A stretch of 64,000 bases of DNA from CAG-964 sp902789345 (GTDB lineage: Bacteria > Bacillota > Clostridia > Oscillospirales > Acutalibacteraceae): NCBI GenBank assembly GCA_052117325.1, contig JBQKJJ010000012.1. One strand, 5' to 3'. How positions within the stretch are numbered: position 1 is the stretch's first letter; the number at the start of each line of letters is the position of its first letter. Positions 44,918-53,278 of this stretch are shown in pieces. A program made the position numbers and the translations under genes. Under the pieces are notes generated by a model. The model ran no database searches and was not told where the DNA came from. It saw only the letters and a program-made list of their open reading frames with translations.

Positions 44918-45883
44918 TTGGCAAGGCTGGAGAAGATAAATAAACATACAGTAGAAAGCAACAGCCCTACTAAAGAGGAGCTGGAGCTTATTAACAGCTA
45001 CACAAGGCGTGAATACACACAGCAAGAGTTGTACACCTTTAGTGTTGTGCTGTGTGACAACGACATTGACAGGGACTATGAGGCGTTTTCCGTAAATGCC
45101 CTTAAACAGATGGCAAGTCTGTTTGTAGGTAAAACGGGAATTTCAGACCACAACCCTACGGCGCAAAACCAAACAGCAAGAATTTATAGCTGTAATGTTG
45201 AGTATGTTCAAGGAAGAAAAACTCTTTACGGTGAGCCGTACTGTAAGCTGACGGCAAAGGCGTATATACCTATTTTGCAGTCAACGCAGGAAACTATACA
45301 GCTTATTGAAAGCGGTATAAAGAAAGAGGTAAGTGTAGGGTGCAGTGCCGACAGAGTATTGTGCAGTGTATGCGGAGCGGATGTTCATACGGCACAGTGC
45401 GGTCATTACAAAGGCAAACAAAACGGCGACATATGCTACCACATTATTGATAATGTTACAGACGCCTACGAGTGGTCCTTTGTTGCCGTACCAAGTCAGA
45501 AAAACGCAGGCGTTATAAAGTCTTATTACAAGGAGGGAAATATGAGCAATATTATTGAAGAAGTTAAAAAGGGCAATTACTCGGTTATAAATAACGGTAA
45601 TGCCAACGAAATAGGCGAATATATCAAGGAGCTTCAGCAGCTTGCCGAGTACGGTGCACAGTACAGAAAAGAGCTTGAGGACGAGTATGTAAGATTTAGC
45701 TCATTGTGTTTGGACTGCAGCAGCAGTGTATTAAGGTCAGTTGCAAAAAAGCTGAATATACAGGAGCTTGCACAGCTAAAAACACTTTACAAAAGCGCTG
45801 TAGAGGGCGGCAGCTTTTTAAAGCCACAGCTTGTTAAAAGCGAAGCAGTGCCAACAGCAAATGACAGACAGTATAACATTTGA
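44918..45883 (+). CDS. Prohead protease, possibly fused to a scaffold
   Basis: The 321-residue protein has a protease-like first half with a candidate catalytic His in SDHNPTAQ and Ser in KKEVSVGCSADR, as in HK97-type U35 prohead proteases. A CxxC...CxxH-like Cys/His cluster (CSVCGADVHTAQCGH) follows, an unusual zinc-like insertion. The last ~110 residues are helical and may be the scaffold. The TTG start at 44918 has a perfect AAAGGAG at seven bases; the longer frame overlaps the portal gene. Confidence 0.8.
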   Translation: MARLEKINKHTVESNSPTKEELELINSYTRREYTQQELYTFSVVLCDNDIDRDYEAFSVNALKQMASLFVGKTGISDHNPTAQNQTARIYSCNVEYVQGRKTLYGEPYCKLTAKAYIPILQSTQETIQLIESGIKKEVSVGCSADRVLCSVCGADVHTAQCGHYKGKQNGDICYHIIDNVTDAYEWSFVAVPSQKNAGVIKSYYKEGNMSNIIEEVKKGNYSVINNGNANEIGEYIKELQQLAEYGAQYRKELEDEYVRFSSLCLDCSSSVLRSVAKKLNIQELAQLKTLYKSAVEGGSFLKPQLVKSEAVPTANDRQYNI

Positions 45884-45930
45884 TACTGAATTAACTATAA
45901 ATTTTTGACAGATACAGAGAGGAAGATTAT

Positions 45931-46263
45931 ATGAATATTGATTTTAACGGTTTTAATGAGAAGGTTATAACAATGCAGGCAGACAGTACGGTTACAAAGC
46001 CAAACCAGTGGATAAAGGTGGTATCCAACGGTACAGCCGCACAGGCAGACGCCAACGGCAAACTTGTAGGTGTTACTGTAAATGTTCGCAGTGGCTACTG
46101 CGGAGTAATGGTAAATGGTGTGGTTACGGCTAAAAAGTCGGGGGATATTGCCTTGGGCTACACAAAGCTTGTTTATACAGCGGCAGGTATTGCACAGGGC
46201 ACAACAGGAAGAGAGCATTTGGTTTTAAGCGTTACCGATGACGCAGTAACATTTATTCTTTAA
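45931..46263 (+). CDS. Putative capsid decoration protein
   Basis: The 110-residue, beta-rich protein (KPNQWIKVVSNGTAAQADANGKL, then repeated Val/Gly strands) lies directly before the major capsid gene. Small beta-rich proteins at this position are typically head-decorating or capsid-stabilising. No motif proves the role; position is the main evidence. Confidence 0.6.
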   Translation: MNIDFNGFNEKVITMQADSTVTKPNQWIKVVSNGTAAQADANGKLVGVTVNVRSGYCGVMVNGVVTAKKSGDIALGYTKLVYTAAGIAQGTTGREHLVLSVTDDAVTFIL

Positions 46264-46283
46264 TATACAGGAGGGTTTAATTT

Positions 46284-47294
46284 ATGGAGCTTTATAAAAC
46301 TATTAACATTGACAAAAGTATGTATAACCGGAAGGGAAAGACATTTTCGCAGGTACTTGAGGAGCTTGACCCAAGCGCAAATTATAAAAACACATCTCTT
46401 GAAAAGCTGGACGCCTTTGGCAGACAGCTAAAGAGATTCGACATAAAGGTAAGCGGCGCACAGTCGGATATGGTGGAAAAGTTTTTTCAAACCTCATCTT
46501 CGGCGGCATTGTTTCCTGAATATGTCAGCAGGGCTATTAAGCTGGGTATGGAATATGCCGACGCTTTGCCGGATATTACGGCTACTGTAACAAAAATTGA
46601 CGGTATGGACTACAGAAGTATTGTTTCTGACCCTGATGACGATACAAAGTCTTTAAAAATTGTAAGTGAGGGTGCATTTTTGCCGCAAACAACAATAAAA
46701 ACACAGGAAAACCTTGTTAAGCTGCTTAAAAGAGGAAGAATGTTGGTTTCTACATATGAGGCATTGCGCTTTCAGAGACTTGACCTGTTTACAGTAACCT
46801 TAAAGCAGATTGGTGCGTATATTGCCCGTACACAGCTTGCCGATGCTGTAAATGTACTTGTAAAGGGTGACGGCAACTCTAATGCTGCAAAGGTTATTGA
46901 TGCTGCAACTTCTGGTACGCTGAAATATACAGATCTTGTAAAGCTTTGGACAGAGCTTACACCTTATGAGCTAAATACACTGCTTGTGCCTACTGCACTT
47001 ATGGAAAAAATTCTTGCAATGCCGGAAATGCAGGACTCACAGGCTACGCTGGATTTTCACGGCACAGGCAGAATGATAACGCCAATGGGTGCAAAGCTTA
47101 TTCATGTGCCTACTTTGGACAGTGATAAGATTGTAGGTATTGACAAAACCTGTGCACTGGAAATGGTGCAGGCAGGTGATGTGCTTGTTGATTATGACAA
47201 GCTTATTGACAGACAGCTTGAAAGGGCGACTGTAAGCGTTATAAGCGGTTTTGCAAAGCTGTTTAACGATGCAAGCGTTGTGCTAAAGGTGTAA
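46284..47294 (+). CDS. Phage major capsid protein
   Basis: The 336-residue protein follows the protease and decoration genes and has a HK97-like arrangement: an N-terminal helical part (residues 1-70), then SEGAFLPQTTIKTQENLVKL (E-loop/P-domain region), a long helix and a beta-rich end (GRMITPMGAKLIHVPTLDSDKIVGID). The N-terminal ~60 residues could be removed by the protease. The start follows AGGAGGG. Confidence 0.82.
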   Translation: MELYKTINIDKSMYNRKGKTFSQVLEELDPSANYKNTSLEKLDAFGRQLKRFDIKVSGAQSDMVEKFFQTSSSAALFPEYVSRAIKLGMEYADALPDITATVTKIDGMDYRSIVSDPDDDTKSLKIVSEGAFLPQTTIKTQENLVKLLKRGRMLVSTYEALRFQRLDLFTVTLKQIGAYIARTQLADAVNVLVKGDGNSNAAKVIDAATSGTLKYTDLVKLWTELTPYELNTLLVPTALMEKILAMPEMQDSQATLDFHGTGRMITPMGAKLIHVPTLDSDKIVGIDKTCALEMVQAGDVLVDYDKLIDRQLERATVSVISGFAKLFNDASVVLKV

Positions 47295-47298
47295 TAGT

Positions 47299-47685
47299 AT
47301 GAACTATCAACAGGTATTTCAAAGATTTTGTGAGCTTAGCAGGTTAAGCGAAAAGGAAGCACAGCAGTACAAGTGGCTTTGTAACAATGCTGCCGACGAG
47401 CTTAGTGAAATGCTTGTTAGCAACATAGACAAAACAAAATGCGGCGGCAGATTATCTGCCGCTGCTGCGGCTATGGCGTACTACAGGTACATTATTATTG
47501 CGGAAAACGGCGGCGTAACCAGCTTTAAAGCAGGGGATATATCGGTAGATTGTTCAAAAGCAAGAGAATATGCAAAGGAGTATTTACAGCAGTGCTTAAA
47601 AGGAATATCCGGCTATATTTCTGACGGCGGCTTTGTTTTCAGAGGTGTATTAATTGATAGAAAAGACGATTATAGATACTATTGA
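47299..47685 (+). CDS. Putative head-tail connector protein
   Basis: The 128-residue, mainly helical protein lies directly after the capsid gene, where head-tail adaptors (gp6/gp15-like) are found. It has an Ala-rich helix (RLSAAAAAMAYYRY) and a C-terminal YISDGGFVFRGV. Function is inferred from position and size. It overlaps the next gene by 32 bases. Confidence 0.6.
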   Translation: MNYQQVFQRFCELSRLSEKEAQQYKWLCNNAADELSEMLVSNIDKTKCGGRLSAAAAAMAYYRYIIIAENGGVTSFKAGDISVDCSKAREYAKEYLQQCLKGISGYISDGGFVFRGVLIDRKDDYRYY

Positions 47686-47992
47686 AAAATTCGGGACAGA
47701 CTGTGTTTTAACCGAATACGAAACCGGTAATAAACACATTGTACGAGGCTTTTTGCAGCCTATAAACAGCAGTTTAAAGCAATATACTCCTACAGAATAT
47801 ACAGAGGCAGGTACAGTGGACAACGACAGCTATCTGTTTTTATTTAATGTTTCTAAAGAAAGTATTAATTATGAAAATGCGATGCTGTGGGTATATGACA
47901 GCTGTTATTGGATAAAGGACTGCAAGGTGTGCAGGTTTGTTAATAAGCCTCTGTATATGCGTGGAGTTTTAAGTCCATACAAAAAGGAGTGA
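47654..47992 (+). CDS. Putative head-closure (stopper) protein
   Basis: The 112-residue, beta-rich protein (ENAMLWVYDSCYWIKDCKVC) lies second after the capsid gene, where small head-closure proteins sit. The TTG start follows AGAGGTG at seven bases. Four Cys residues occur in the C-terminal third. The role is inferred from order. Confidence 0.55.
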   Translation: MIEKTIIDTIEKFGTDCVLTEYETGNKHIVRGFLQPINSSLKQYTPTEYTEAGTVDNDSYLFLFNVSKESINYENAMLWVYDSCYWIKDCKVCRFVNKPLYMRGVLSPYKKE

Positions 47993-47996
47993 AAGC

Positions 47997-48713
47997 TTGA
48001 AGAATGTTAATGAAATTTTGAATAATACCATTGAAATGTTAAAGGCGAAGCTGCCCAAGACGGAGTTTTATTTTTATTATCCTAACATAACCTTGTCGTT
48101 GCCTGTTAAGGACAAGCAGTACGGCGTTATAAAGGCAAGTGAAAGCTGTAGTATGGCAGAAAACGCAGGCAACAGCAGGGTAAAGGTTGAAGTGCAGCTA
48201 ATGTCACCAATGAATTACACCGGCAGAAAAATTCTTGAGTGTGCCGAAGAGGTTTTGCAGGTATTGCTTGAAACAGAGCATGGTCAAAACACAACAAACG
48301 GCAGTATTAGTGACATTGAGTATAAAGCGTCTTTACGATGCTATGTAATAAAAATTGCAGTTGAGTATGTAAGTGAATTGTCAAAGGCTGTAACTGTAAA
48401 AGCAAATAACAGTAGTATTAATGGCTTGCTGATTAGTGAAAAAGCAAGCTGTACATATACGGATGTAATGGTTTACGGTGAGTCTAAGCCCTATGACAGT
48501 GTGCTTTGTAAAATGCGTTATACTTTAAAACTGCAAATTGACGGTCTTTGTGAAACGCTGACGGGCAGTAAAATTACTGTTGAATACCAATATAACAAGC
48601 ACATAGTAAGGTATACGGGCTGTTGCGTAGTTGAGTGCATAAGTAATATTTTAAGTAAGGTACAAACATATACCTTAAGCACAGTTAGCAAGGAGGTAGT
48701 TAAGGTTGAATGA
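47997..48713 (+). CDS. Putative neck/tail-terminator protein with extra C-terminal domain
   Basis: The N-terminal ~130 residues (ILNNTIEMLKAKLPKTEFYF, then KVEVQLMSPMNYTGRKILECAEEVL) fit a tail-terminator-like neck protein. A further ~105 residues form a separate beta-rich domain (GSKITVEYQYNKHIVRYTGC, YTLSTVSKEVV). A neck protein is usually about half this size, so the second domain is unexplained and could replace a missing tube part. The start is TTG after AAGGAG. Confidence 0.5.
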   Translation: MKNVNEILNNTIEMLKAKLPKTEFYFYYPNITLSLPVKDKQYGVIKASESCSMAENAGNSRVKVEVQLMSPMNYTGRKILECAEEVLQVLLETEHGQNTTNGSISDIEYKASLRCYVIKIAVEYVSELSKAVTVKANNSSINGLLISEKASCTYTDVMVYGESKPYDSVLCKMRYTLKLQIDGLCETLTGSKITVEYQYNKHIVRYTGCCVVECISNILSKVQTYTLSTVSKEVVKVE

Positions 48714-48837
48714 GAGCAACGGTTATGAATTGGAGCTGTACAGCTCTAAAAATACTGCAGAGGCAATTTCCGAACAGTTAATTCTTGATAAAAGAAGATA
48801 TATAAAGGCACTTAACGAGGAAGAGGAGCTAAGCTAA
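48706..48837 (+). CDS. 43-residue protein at the neck-baseplate junction
   Basis: A short frame begins at TTG (48706) nine bases after AGGAGG (48691-48696) and ends TAA at 48837. It overlaps the stop of the preceding gene and the ATG of the next (TAATG), so it is clearly built into the operon. The product is charged and helical (about MNESNGYELELYSS at the start, an ALNEEEELS end). I recognise no family. It stands exactly where sheath, tube and tape-measure genes are expected. Confidence 0.7.
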   Translation: MNESNGYELELYSSKNTAEAISEQLILDKRRYIKALNEEEELS

Positions 48838-49367
48838 TGAAGCAGGGCGTTATGAGATTTATGGGTAAAACTCTTCATCATAACCCACACACAATACAGA
48901 TTACCGATACTCAGTCGATTTCACAGCAGAAAATACCGTTTTTGCACAGCATTGCAAGGCATACGGGTACAAAAGCGGCTGTAGTAAGCGGTGACGGCAC
49001 ATTTTACGGAGCAGACGCTTATTTGCAGTATCTACAACTAAAGAAGCTATACCAAAGCGGTAAAAGCGGAGTGCTTTCTATAGGCGGTGTTCCACCTATA
49101 AAGGCATATTTACAGCAGCTTAGGCTTAAATATACACCTGTTGATGATTGTGTAGAGTATAGCTTTACTTTTGTAGAGGCACTTGACGGCATTTGTAATG
49201 AAAACAGTACATCACCAACAGATTATAAAGTTGGTGAGGATGAAGAACTTTGGGATATTTCGGCTAAGCTTAATATATCCATAGACAGGCTTATGGAGCT
49301 TAACCCTGCTGTAAAAGACCCTACAGCAGTAGCTAAGGGAGAAAGGGTGAAAATAAGTGATTTTTGA
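48837..49367 (+). CDS. LysM-containing baseplate protein (XkdP-like)
   Basis: The 176-residue protein has an N-terminal phage part (MRFMGKTLHHNPHTIQI, then VSGDGTFYGADAYLQYLQL) and a C-terminal LysM domain (YKVGEDEELWDISAKLNISIDRLMELNP, residues about 130-175). In PBSX-like phages such proteins join the tail tube and the hub and may bind peptidoglycan. It overlaps the hub gene by 11 bases. Confidence 0.8.
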   Translation: MKQGVMRFMGKTLHHNPHTIQITDTQSISQQKIPFLHSIARHTGTKAAVVSGDGTFYGADAYLQYLQLKKLYQSGKSGVLSIGGVPPIKAYLQQLRLKYTPVDDCVEYSFTFVEALDGICNENSTSPTDYKVGEDEELWDISAKLNISIDRLMELNPAVKDPTAVAKGERVKISDF

Positions 49368-50190
49368 GTTTACTAAAACAAACGGAGATAAAGTTATAAA
49401 AAACGACCCTGTGTATGTTTACATAAACAGCCGTGTGTCTGTTCCGGCCGACAGCTTGACGGCGGTTTTTCCCTCCAATGACAATAATGATTATAAGTTT
49501 GTAAGGGTAATATATGACGAAAAGGTGATATTCACCGGTATAGTTGATTCAAATAAAACAGTTATAAACAGTAAGGGTGTGTCGCAAACATACCAATGCA
49601 GAAGCTTGGCGGGATGTTTGTTGGACACACAGCTTATACCCCAAAATATACAAAATATAACCGACACTATTATATACCACAGGTATCTAAGGCCGTACGG
49701 CATTTCAGTAAAAGAACTAAGCAACAAGCCCATTAACGGAGTATTAAATGTGGGTAGGGGTAAGAGTGTATATACGCTTTTAAGCACATACTGCAAAAAG
49801 CTATTTGACGCTGAGCCACGCGTTAACCAATGGGGTGAGGCTGTGCTGGACGGTAAAATAAACAGCGGCAGTTTTGTTTTTACAAACGGATATAACAATC
49901 TAAGTAAAAACTGCTACAGCTGTTCTGAAATAAATATTGAAAACAACCGTTACGGTATTATCGGTAAGGTATATGTCCGTACCGGAGCGGAAGAGCTTGG
50001 CTATAGCTTGCCTGTTATAAATAAAAAAGCTGATGAGAGAGCTGTTGATACAGTTAGATATTTAGACGCATCACCCGACAGTGGAAACTGCATATACGAC
50101 GCACAAAGGATAATTGAAAGCTCTAACAATAACGCAGTGAATCTGTCGGTTGTTTGCCCATGCTTGGTTTATAACCCTTTAGGGGGGTAA
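49357..50190 (+). CDS. Baseplate hub protein (XkdQ / late control D-like), frameshifted
   Basis: The 277-residue frame matches the hub (gpD, XkdQ-like): an opening YVYINSRVSVPADSLTAVFP, a first barrel and RYLDASPDSGNCIYDAQRII. It stops at 50188-50190 immediately after six G. The sequence continues in the +1 frame for 39 sense codons to 50303 with a natural-looking C-terminus. With one G fewer the protein would be 316 residues. This is either a mutation, a sequence error, or expression through slippage. The start is GTG. Confidence 0.75.
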   Translation: MIFEFTKTNGDKVIKNDPVYVYINSRVSVPADSLTAVFPSNDNNDYKFVRVIYDEKVIFTGIVDSNKTVINSKGVSQTYQCRSLAGCLLDTQLIPQNIQNITDTIIYHRYLRPYGISVKELSNKPINGVLNVGRGKSVYTLLSTYCKKLFDAEPRVNQWGEAVLDGKINSGSFVFTNGYNNLSKNCYSCSEINIENNRYGIIGKVYVRTGAEELGYSLPVINKKADERAVDTVRYLDASPDSGNCIYDAQRIIESSNNNAVNLSVVCPCLVYNPLGG

Positions 50191-50305
50191 AGCAACGGTA
50201 ATTGCAAACGGCAATACATACAACGACCTTTTTATTAACGGCGTAAGCTATACATATACAACTGCCGGTATATTTACAAAAATCACAATGAATGAAAGGG
50301 GTTAA
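50186..50305 (+). pseudogene. Out-of-frame C-terminal part of the hub gene
   Basis: This stretch encodes GKATVIANGNTYNDLFINGV and a further 19 residues, ending TAA at 50303-50305, four bases before the next gene. It has no own start or ribosome site and fits the end of a gpD/XkdQ-like hub. It joins the upstream frame only by a one-base shift within 50182-50187. Confidence 0.7.
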
Positions 50306-50308
50306 TAT

Positions 50309-50632
50309 ATGTTTGGCAACAAAAACGAAAACCTTGAAGTTAAACCGCAATTTGCAATAGTAGCCGACAGTGGCGGCAGTACCGTTAATACACAGGGGGG
50401 CATACCGTATTTAAACGCCAATGTTGCAGCCCCTTATGGGATTACATCTGTACCTCCCAAGAGTACACGAACTGTAACCCTTCCATTGGGCGGCGGTGCT
50501 GTGTGCCTGGGTGCAATAGTTGAAAACGGCAGTTTGCTGCAGCCGGGTGAAATAATGCTGCGCTCCCAAGGCGGTGCAGAAATTATACTGAAAAACAACG
50601 GCAAAGTATATATTAACGGAAAAGAGGTGTAG
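50309..50632 (+). CDS. Putative baseplate spike protein (gpV-like)
   Basis: The 107-residue protein is short, with Gly/Val-rich strands and a C-terminal repeat-like end (GGAEIILKNNGKVYINGKEV) like the beta-helix of gpV-type puncturing spikes. It lies between the hub and the gp25-like gene, the usual place of the spike. No C-terminal metal-binding HxH tip is seen. The start follows AAAGGGG. Confidence 0.6.
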   Translation: MFGNKNENLEVKPQFAIVADSGGSTVNTQGGIPYLNANVAAPYGITSVPPKSTRTVTLPLGGGAVCLGAIVENGSLLQPGEIMLRSQGGAEIILKNNGKVYINGKEV

Positions 50633-50634
50633 CT

Positions 50635-50991
50635 GTGGATACTGCTTTAGAAAACGGCGATTTTGCAAAAAATTCATCGGGGAAAATTTACGGCATAAAT
50701 GCTATGGCGGAAACACTCCAGCGTTGCAGAATATTACTTACTGTCAGGCAGGGGAGCTTTGTGTATAATCCACAGCTGGGGCACAGACTGCATTTGCTTA
50801 GGGCTGATGACGAAAGATTGCAGGGAAACGCCCTTGTGCTTGTGCAGGAGGCGTTATATTCAGTGCCACAGGTTACGGTGGAAAGTGTAACGGCAAAGGT
50901 TGAAAATAATGTAATAAAGTTAGTGGTTAATATAAGTGCATATAACCAAACAGAAACATTGGAGGTGAATATAAATAATGAAGAGCTATGA
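50635..50991 (+). CDS. gp25/gpW-like baseplate wedge protein (XkdS-like)
   Basis: The 118-residue protein has the family core AMAETLQRCRILLTVRQGSFVYNPQLG around residues 23-50 and ends in a beta region. In T4, gp25 initiates sheath assembly at the baseplate. It is therefore notable that no sheath gene is found here. The start is GTG; the end overlaps the baseplate J gene by 14 bases. Confidence 0.78.
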   Translation: MDTALENGDFAKNSSGKIYGINAMAETLQRCRILLTVRQGSFVYNPQLGHRLHLLRADDERLQGNALVLVQEALYSVPQVTVESVTAKVENNVIKLVVNISAYNQTETLEVNINNEEL

Positions 50992-52039
50992 GGAATTTGT
51001 GTCGGCTATGTCAAAGACATTTACTTCAAGGGCAGGGTATTCGCCTGACGAAGCGTCGGACATAGGCATAAGAATAAGAGTTTTAGCAGGTGAGCTTTAT
51101 AATCTGCAGTCAAATATTCAGTGGCTGAAACAACAGGTTTTTCCGCAGACGGCACAGGGAGAATATTTAGACTACCACGCACAGCTAAGAGGCTTACAGC
51201 GAAAAGAGGCTGTAAAGGCTAAGGGTACTGTGTATTTTTCACTTACCGAAAATGCTGTGGCGAAGGTTGAAATACCCAAAGGAACTATTGTTTCTACAAC
51301 AGGCTCGTCACCGGTAAGCTTTGAGACAACAGAGTACTGCTGTATTGATGTGGGTAAAAAAATTGTATCTGTATCTGCCCAAGCGTTGGAGGGAGGAACA
51401 AACGGCAATGTTACCTCCGGCTCTGTTACGGTTATTGTTACAATGACGGTTGAAAATTTGTCGGTAACAAATATGAGCGGCTTTCAGCTGGGGGCAGACG
51501 CCGAAACAGACAGTGCACTTCGTATTCGCATAATTAACAGTTTAAAATATATTGATAACGGTACAAATATAGCCTACTATAAGAATTTAGCTAAAACCGT
51601 CAGCGGTGTGGAATGTGTAAATGTAGTACCAAAGCGTGACGGAAGCAATATTGTTAATATTTACATATGCGGGCGTGAACAAAAGGTTTCACAGCCGGTT
51701 GTTAATGAGGTTTCTCAATTAATATCTAAACAAAGGGAAATTAATGTTGATGTAAGAGTTAAAGCGGCAGAGCTGTGCCAATGTGTAATTGAGGTTAGTG
51801 TAAAATTAGCTGACGGATACAGCATAAATGATGTTAAGCTTCAGCTTACAGAAAAAATAAAGGAGCTGTTATCTATGTACGAGGTGGGTCAGTCGCTTAA
51901 AACCGATGTTTTGTCAGATTTGCTGTACCATCAGGAGGGAATACTGCAGTATCAAATTTTACCTGCTTCAACAGGGCTAACAGTAAAAGAAAATGAAAAA
52001 ATAGTACTTAACGGTATTTCTTTAAGGGAGGCAAGCTAA
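50978..52039 (+). CDS. Baseplate J-like protein (XkdT-like)
   Basis: The 353-residue baseplate wedge protein has the J-family features QVFPQTAQGEYLDYHAQLRGL near residue 50, VSAQALEGGTNGNVTSGSV near residue 130, GADAETDSALRIRI near residue 168 and AKTVSGVECVNVVPKRDG near residue 210. Length is typical. It ends TAATG into the next gene. Confidence 0.92.
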   Translation: MKSYEEFVSAMSKTFTSRAGYSPDEASDIGIRIRVLAGELYNLQSNIQWLKQQVFPQTAQGEYLDYHAQLRGLQRKEAVKAKGTVYFSLTENAVAKVEIPKGTIVSTTGSSPVSFETTEYCCIDVGKKIVSVSAQALEGGTNGNVTSGSVTVIVTMTVENLSVTNMSGFQLGADAETDSALRIRIINSLKYIDNGTNIAYYKNLAKTVSGVECVNVVPKRDGSNIVNIYICGREQKVSQPVVNEVSQLISKQREINVDVRVKAAELCQCVIEVSVKLADGYSINDVKLQLTEKIKELLSMYEVGQSLKTDVLSDLLYHQEGILQYQILPASTGLTVKENEKIVLNGISLREAS

Positions 52040-52608
52040 TGTCGCATATGGGGAATATGACTGCAAGGCTAAAGCCTTTAGGGTTATACAGCTTGGAAAG
52101 CTCTACAGTAGTATATAAGGAGCTGCTATGCTATGCACAGCAGCTGGAGGCTGTGGCTGATGAAATAAGCAATTTGCTAAAGGAATCTATAGTTACAAGT
52201 GCCGAGGATTACGGAATAGAAATGTGGGAGCTGCTTTGGGGTGTAAAAAGAAGTGATATGGATATAGCCAAAAGACGGCAGGCAATATCTGAAAGGCTTG
52301 CCCTTACCGGCAGAAGCTGTACTGTAGACGATGTAAAAAATTTCTTTTTATCCCTAGGAGCTAAAGCAGAAATTTCTGAGGATTATATAAAAAACAGACT
52401 TTACATACACATTACAAACGGCAGTGAGATTTCTATGAATCTTAGAAAGTATATTTCGGCACAGGCACTGGAATTTTTGCCGGCACATTTGGCGGTGTTT
52501 TTGGACTACCGCTTAGGAAATTGGAACACACTGGATCAAAAAAATAACACATTTAATACCTATGACGCAATGAATTATACATGGGATAAATTAGAGCATT
52601 ACGAATAA
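52039..52608 (+). CDS. gpI/XkdU-like tail protein (DUF2313-like)
   Basis: The 189-residue protein follows baseplate J as gpI or YmfQ/XkdU-like proteins do and shows the family pattern: EDYGIEMWELLWGVKRSDMDIAKRRQAISERL in residues 56-88, then TVDDVKNFFLSLGAKAEI. These proteins link the baseplate wedge to the fibre. Confidence 0.82.
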   Translation: MSHMGNMTARLKPLGLYSLESSTVVYKELLCYAQQLEAVADEISNLLKESIVTSAEDYGIEMWELLWGVKRSDMDIAKRRQAISERLALTGRSCTVDDVKNFFLSLGAKAEISEDYIKNRLYIHITNGSEISMNLRKYISAQALEFLPAHLAVFLDYRLGNWNTLDQKNNTFNTYDAMNYTWDKLEHYE

Positions 52609-52620
52609 GGAGCTGATAAT

Positions 52621-53088
52621 ATGAGTTCAAGTCAGAAAACAGAATATATGGGACTTAATAATTGGTTAGGCACTGACAGGCCGCAGAGAATTGATTTTGT
52701 AGATGATAATCAAAAAATTGATTCAACTATGAAAAGTCACGCTACAAATACTACCTTACACTGTACCAGTACAGAAAAAGCCAGGTTTAACAATCCTTTT
52801 ACTTTTGTAAGCTATGTAGGTACCGGAACAGCCAGCAAAACGGTGGCAATCGGCTATGTGCCTAAAATGGTTATTGTTTTTCAAAAGGATAAACCGGCTG
52901 TTGAGGTTGACTCCGACGGTACAATGCTGAACAATATGTCTGTAGTTGCCAAAAGCAGCGGCAACACAGGCGGCGCAATAATAAGCGACAGCAATGTGGT
53001 GGTTTACCAGTCCAGTTCTGCTTCAAATAATATTAAGCAAAATTTAAACAAGCAAAATGGTCAATATTGCATTATTGCTTTTAAGTAA
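52621..53088 (+). CDS. Putative tail-fibre-like protein
   Basis: The 155-residue protein begins with the Firmicutes tail-fibre N-terminus pattern (YMGLNNWLGTDRPQRIDFVDDNQKID) and ends in a short beta-rich domain (VGTGTASKTVAIGYVPKMVI). It is much shorter than most fibres and may be a complete minimal adaptor. It is the last gene of the phage-like operon, followed by a strong terminator. Confidence 0.65.
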   Translation: MSSSQKTEYMGLNNWLGTDRPQRIDFVDDNQKIDSTMKSHATNTTLHCTSTEKARFNNPFTFVSYVGTGTASKTVAIGYVPKMVIVFQKDKPAVEVDSDGTMLNNMSVVAKSSGNTGGAIISDSNVVVYQSSSASNNIKQNLNKQNGQYCIIAFK

Positions 53089-53125
53089 TATAATAAATTA
53101 ATATCGAAAAAAAATAAACCATAAA

Positions 53126-53184
53126 AAATATCGGTCAAAATCAGCCTTATTGGTGCTTGATTTTGACCGATATTTATTTTTATA
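53126..53184 (+). terminator. Strong terminator of the phage-like operon
   Basis: AAATATCGGTCAAAATCA and TGATTTTGACCGATATTT form a perfect 18-bp stem, followed by ATTTTTAT. It lies 38 bases after the fibre-like gene. Confidence 0.9.
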
Positions 53185-53278
53185 AAATTTGTATGGATAT
53201 TTACCTTAACAATGAAAAATTGTTTATTAAAATCTGCCCGGAGTAATATTAATTAATATAAATAATATAAAATAGAGA

